A stretch of 7,412 nt of DNA, taken from the NCBI GenBank assembly GCA_948465625.1, contig CAOJXM010000049.1, positions 1 through 7,412 on the forward strand. The letters are read 5' to 3'. The notes under the pieces are model-generated. The model was not told the origin of the DNA. It did no database searches and saw only the letters and a list, made by a program, of their open reading frames with translations. This DNA is from an uncultured Clostridium sp. (GTDB lineage Bacteria; Bacillota; Clostridia; TANB77; CAG-508). A program made the translations under genes and the position numbers. Numbering within the stretch: position 1 is the stretch's first letter; each line of letters starts with the position of its first letter. This document shows positions 4,475-7,412 of the stretch, piece after piece.

Positions 4475-7249
4475 TTATTTTAATGCTTCACTACATTTAT
4501 GGCATATGGTTGGATTTTCTTTGTCTTCTCCTACTGTTTCTGAGTACATCCAACATCTATCACATTTTTGTCCTGGTGCTACCTCTACTTTGATACCAAT
4601 TTCATCTTTGGCATCTTTTCTACTATTTTCTATTACTTCTACTGCTGATACAATAAATACCATCATAAGTAACTCTTCTTGCTTTTTTAAGAATTGGTAG
4701 TTTTCTTCTGAAGCATATAACATTACTTTTGCATTTAAAGAATGACCGATTGTTTTTTCTGCTCTTGCTACTTCTAATGCTTTTGCTACTTCTTCTTTTA
4801 TTTTGATAATTCTATCCCATTTTTTGGCTAACTCTGTATTATCATATTTTGGATTGGTTATTGGCCATAATGCTAGCATAACACTTTCTGTATGTTCACC
4901 GTTTTTATGAGGCATAAACTCCCATATTTCTTCTGCTGTGTAACAGGTCATTGGTGCTAAGATTCGAACCAATGCACTTAATATTTCATACATTACAGTT
5001 TGAGCTGCTCTTCTTTTTGTTGAATCTGGTTTAGAAGTATATAGTCTATCTTTTATAATATCTAAATAGAAGTTACTCATATCTGCTACACAGAATTGGT
5101 TAATTGCTCGATAAGCAATGTGGAATTCGTAATTGTCAAAACTTTCTGTACATTCTTTGATTAGTTTGTTTAGACGTAACAATGCCCATTTATCAATTTC
5201 TTCTAAATCTTCATAAGCAACTGGTTTTTCTACATCAAAATCAGAAATGTTTCCTAAAATGTATCTTGCTGTATTTCTAATTTTTCTATAAACTTCTGCG
5301 GTTTGTTTTAAAATGTCTTTTGACATACCAACATCACCTCTAAAGTCTGATGATAATACCCATAATCTTAAAATATCAGCACCAAATTCTTTTACGATTT
5401 CGCTTGGTTCAATTCCATTTCCTAATGATTTTGACATTTTTCTTCCTTGTGAATCCGTAACAAATCCATGGGTTAATACTTCTTTGTATGGTGCAATCCC
5501 TTTGGTTGCAACCGAGGTTAATAATGAAGATTGGAACCAACCTCTATATTGGTCTGTACCTTCTAAGTATAAGTTAGCAGGGTAAGCAATTCCACGTTCT
5601 GCTAATACACTTTGGTGAGTAGAGCCAGAGTCAAACCATACATCCATAATATCAGTTTCTTTTTTAAATTCATGGCATCCACAATGCTCACATACAGCAC
5701 CTTCTGGCATTAGTTCTTTCTCGCTTAAATCAAACCATGCATTTGACCCTTTCTGTCTAAAAATGTCTTCTACTTTTTTTAGACTCTCTTTGGTTACATA
5801 TTCTTTTTCACAATCTTTACAATAGAAGATTGGAATTGGCACTCCCCAAGTACGTTGTCTTGAGATACACCAGTCATTTCTATCTTTTACCATGTTGGTA
5901 ATTCTTTCTTCTCCCCATGCTGGCATCCATTTTACGGTTTTTATCGCTTCTAATGTCTTTTCTCTAAATCCATCTACTGAAGCAAACCATTGATTGGTTG
6001 CACGATAGATAACTGGTTTTTTACATCTCCAACAATGTGGATATGAGTGGTCTACATCTTTTGCTACTAATAAATAGCCATTTTCCTCTAACCATTTGAT
6101 AATCTCTTTATCAGATTTAGCATAATACATTCCTGCAAATGGTCCAGCCTCTTTGGTTTGGTGTCCTTTTGCATCAATGGTTACTACAATTTCTAATCCA
6201 TTTTTTAGTCCGCACAAATAGTCCTCTTTACCATATCCTGGTGCAGTATGAACCGCTCCTGTACCAGTATCTAATTCTACTGCTATGGTATCTTCACTAC
6301 CTAATACTACTTTAGAAGTTCTATCTAAAAATGGGTGTTTACAAAGGATGCCTTCTAGCTCTTTTGCTTCAAACGTTTTTACGATACAATATTCTTCGAT
6401 ACCTGCTATTTGCATTACTTTGTCTACTAATTCTTTTGCCATGATATATTTTTCTTTTCCTGCTGCTACAATACTATATTCGTAATCTGGTCCTATGGTA
6501 ATACCCATATTTCCTGGTAGCGTCCATGGTGTTGTTGTCCAAATTACGAAAAAGGTATTTTCTTTTTCAAATAATCCTTTTGCCTCTACTACTGGAAATT
6601 TAACATATGCTGTATGAGACTTAATATCCTTATATTCAATTTCTGCTTCTGCAAGTGCTGTTTCGCAATCAGTACACCAATACACTGGTTTTAACCCTTT
6701 ATAGATGTATCCTTTTTGATACATATCACCAAATACACCTATTTGTCTTGCTTCTACCTCTGGTTTTAAGGTAATATATGGGTTATCCCATTCTCCTAAT
6801 ACACCTAATCTTTTGAAGCCTTCTACTTGTTTATCAATAAAACCTAATGCAAAATCACGACAGGTATTTCGAAACTCATTCACACTTACTTCCTCACGAT
6901 TAATCCCAAGCACTTGAATCGCCCTTTTTTCGGTTGGAAGCCCATGGGTATCAAACCCTGGTACATATGGAGTATAATATCCTCTTAAATTTTTATACCT
7001 AACAATAGTATCCTTTAGCACTTTATTTAAAGCATGCCCTGTATGAATTTCTCCATTAGCATATGGTGGTCCATCATGTAAAACGTAAGGTTCCTTTCCC
7101 TCATTCTTCTTTAGCATCTTTTCATATAGTCCATTATCCAATACCTTTTCCTTAATCTTAGGCTCATTCTCTGGCAAATTTCCTCTCATTGGAAAATCTG
7201 TCTTTGGCAAATTCAGTGTCTTGCCATAATCCTTCTCATTCTCACTCAT
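4475..7249 (-). CDS. ileS: Isoleucyl-tRNA synthetase
   Basis: IleRS charges tRNA-Ile with isoleucine and hydrolyses mischarged valine; it is a cytosolic class I enzyme. The 924 aa are the normal length for the bacterial form. In order: catalytic signature PPYANGEIHTGH (61-72, HIGH motif as HTGH), editing domain with TTTPWTLPGN (238-247) and HTAPGYGKEDY (334-344, D343 the conserved editing aspartate), WCISRQR (460-466), KMSKS (604-608), anticodon-binding helices, and a C-terminal zinc site with C896, C899, C916 and C919. CxxC pairs also occur at 192/195, 406/409, 477/480 and 520/523. The ATG at 7249 is chosen because GGAGGAGGAG lies 5 nt upstream. An in-frame ATG at 7300 would add 17 residues read from a repeat and is rejected. 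A strong terminator follows the stop. No T-box core is visible upstream within the window. Confidence 0.98.
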   Translation of the reverse strand: MSENEKDYGKTLNLPKTDFPMRGNLPENEPKIKEKVLDNGLYEKMLKKNEGKEPYVLHDGPPYANGEIHTGHALNKVLKDTIVRYKNLRGYYTPYVPGFDTHGLPTEKRAIQVLGINREEVSVNEFRNTCRDFALGFIDKQVEGFKRLGVLGEWDNPYITLKPEVEARQIGVFGDMYQKGYIYKGLKPVYWCTDCETALAEAEIEYKDIKSHTAYVKFPVVEAKGLFEKENTFFVIWTTTPWTLPGNMGITIGPDYEYSIVAAGKEKYIMAKELVDKVMQIAGIEEYCIVKTFEAKELEGILCKHPFLDRTSKVVLGSEDTIAVELDTGTGAVHTAPGYGKEDYLCGLKNGLEIVVTIDAKGHQTKEAGPFAGMYYAKSDKEIIKWLEENGYLLVAKDVDHSYPHCWRCKKPVIYRATNQWFASVDGFREKTLEAIKTVKWMPAWGEERITNMVKDRNDWCISRQRTWGVPIPIFYCKDCEKEYVTKESLKKVEDIFRQKGSNAWFDLSEKELMPEGAVCEHCGCHEFKKETDIMDVWFDSGSTHQSVLAERGIAYPANLYLEGTDQYRGWFQSSLLTSVATKGIAPYKEVLTHGFVTDSQGRKMSKSLGNGIEPSEIVKEFGADILRLWVLSSDFRGDVGMSKDILKQTAEVYRKIRNTARYILGNISDFDVEKPVAYEDLEEIDKWALLRLNKLIKECTESFDNYEFHIAYRAINQFCVADMSNFYLDIIKDRLYTSKPDSTKRRAAQTVMYEILSALVRILAPMTCYTAEEIWEFMPHKNGEHTESVMLALWPITNPKYDNTELAKKWDRIIKIKEEVAKALEVARAEKTIGHSLNAKVMLYASEENYQFLKKQEELLMMVFIVSAVEVIENSRKDAKDEIGIKVEVAPGQKCDRCWMYSETVGEDKENPTICHKCSEALK

Positions 7250-7254
7250 ACTAA

Positions 7255-7264
7255 CTCCTCCTCC
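7255..7264 (-). promoter_or_regulatory. Strong ribosome-binding site that fixes the ileS start
   Basis: GGAGGAGGAG on the minus strand lies 5 nt before the ATG at 7249. No SD precedes the alternative ATG at 7300, which is inside a palindrome. The first residues after 7249 (MSENEKDYGKTLNLP) match the usual IleRS N-terminus. Confidence 0.9.
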
Positions 7265-7314
7265 ATTAGGGACGGTTCTTTTTGGTCCAATTTGGACCAT
7301 TGGGGACGCTTCTT
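7265..7314. repeat. REP-like element: direct repeats flanking a palindrome
   Basis: ATTAGGGACGGTTCTT (7265-7280) and ATTGGGGACGCTTCTT (7299-7314) are direct repeats, 14 of 16 identical and 34 bp apart. Between them TGGTCCAA (7283-7290) and TTGGACCA (7292-7299) form an 8-bp inverted repeat with a 1-nt centre. The element is GC-richer than its surroundings. GGGGACGGTTCTT-type palindromic repeats are, from memory, widespread in clostridial and other genomes and are often linked to REP-associated tyrosine transposases; I could not check this. It lies in the probable ileS leader. Confidence 0.65.
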
Positions 7315-7330
7315 GAATCCCACTGAAACC

Positions 7331-7359
7331 ATTTTAGACAGTTTTTTAGATAATGTGGA
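7331..7359 (-). promoter_or_regulatory. Possible ileS promoter
   Basis: On the minus strand TCCACA (7354-7359) is a four-of-six -35 match, with a 17-nt spacer and -10 TAAAAT (7331-7336). Transcription would start near 7324 and include the REP-like element in a leader of about 75 nt. The -35 is weak, and the true promoter may lie beyond the right edge. The flanking 7337-7412 holds no gene that I can support; all minus-strand frames meet stops. Confidence 0.3.
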
Positions 7360-7412
7360 TTGGCTCGAATATCTTTTCTATCCAATCAAAAAAGCTCTTT
7401 CTATCCTATTAC

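Noticed and set aside
4359..4700. Plus-strand ORF of 113 aa with an apparent 11-residue repeat (AFFID twice)
   Set aside because: Its first part is the 33-bp tandem repeat read in frame, and the rest runs antisense through the ileS terminator and the ileS 3' end. It is Phe/Tyr-rich from T-rich DNA, with no ribosome-binding site.
5313..5585. Plus-strand ORF of 90 aa opposite ileS
   Set aside because: It lies entirely antisense to the conserved catalytic region of ileS (including KMSKS) and is a shadow frame.
7250..7300. 17-residue N-terminal extension of IleRS from the ATG at 7300
   Set aside because: The ATG lies inside a palindromic repeat and lacks an SD. A strong GGAGGAGGAG precedes the ATG at 7249, which gives the normal family start.
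7356..7387. Possible stem GATTGG/CCAATC near the right edge as part of a riboswitch
   Set aside because: Only 6 bp with an 18-nt loop, no conserved core of a known leader RNA, and the window ends too soon to judge.

Overview
The window is strongly AT-rich. Its intergenic regions are T/A-rich, Shine-Dalgarno (SD) sites are AGGAGG-like, and promoters have a TTGACA/TAAAAT (sigma-A) form. Together with mraZ, a clostridial-style nifS-nifU (iscS-iscU) pair and a bacterial-type IleRS with a C-terminal zinc site, this suggests a low-GC Bacillota, most likely an uncultured or gut Clostridia lineage. That placement is inference from gene content and composition; no marker in the window fixes the genus.

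Layout, left to right. Positions 1-130 are an A-rich (minus-strand) stretch after mraZ with no recognisable gene start. mraZ (131-562, minus) is preceded by three 10-bp-spaced AAGTGG boxes and a promoter. asd (753-1748, plus) is divergent from mraZ, and its ribosome-binding site lies inside a perfect hairpin followed by a T-run. nifU (1738-2184, minus) and nifS (2195-3373, minus) form a tightly coupled two-gene operon. The 3' end of nifU overlaps the 3' end of asd by 11 bp. The operon has its own promoter, with an 8+8 bp inverted repeat over the predicted start of transcription. A 216-aa protein of unknown function (3523-4173, minus) is a stand-alone unit with its own promoter and terminator. 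The 301-bp gap 4174-4474 holds that promoter, an inverted repeat, three copies of a 33-bp tandem repeat and the ileS terminator. ileS (4475-7249, minus) fills the rest. A REP-like repeat lies just upstream of its ribosome-binding site, and no T-box core is visible in the 163 bp before its start codon.

The genes are mostly independent housekeeping units: cell-division cluster regulation (mraZ), the aspartate pathway to lysine/DAP, threonine and methionine (asd), iron-sulfur cluster assembly (nifS supplies sulfur, nifU is the scaffold) and isoleucyl-tRNA charging (ileS). I see no defence system, phage, CRISPR array, rRNA or tRNA. The points most worth a second look are the uncharacterised 216-aa protein, the regulatory architecture (MraZ boxes, nifS operator, asd start hairpin), the extra CxxCxxC tail of NifU, and the repeats around ileS. 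Nothing here by itself demonstrates a new biological system.
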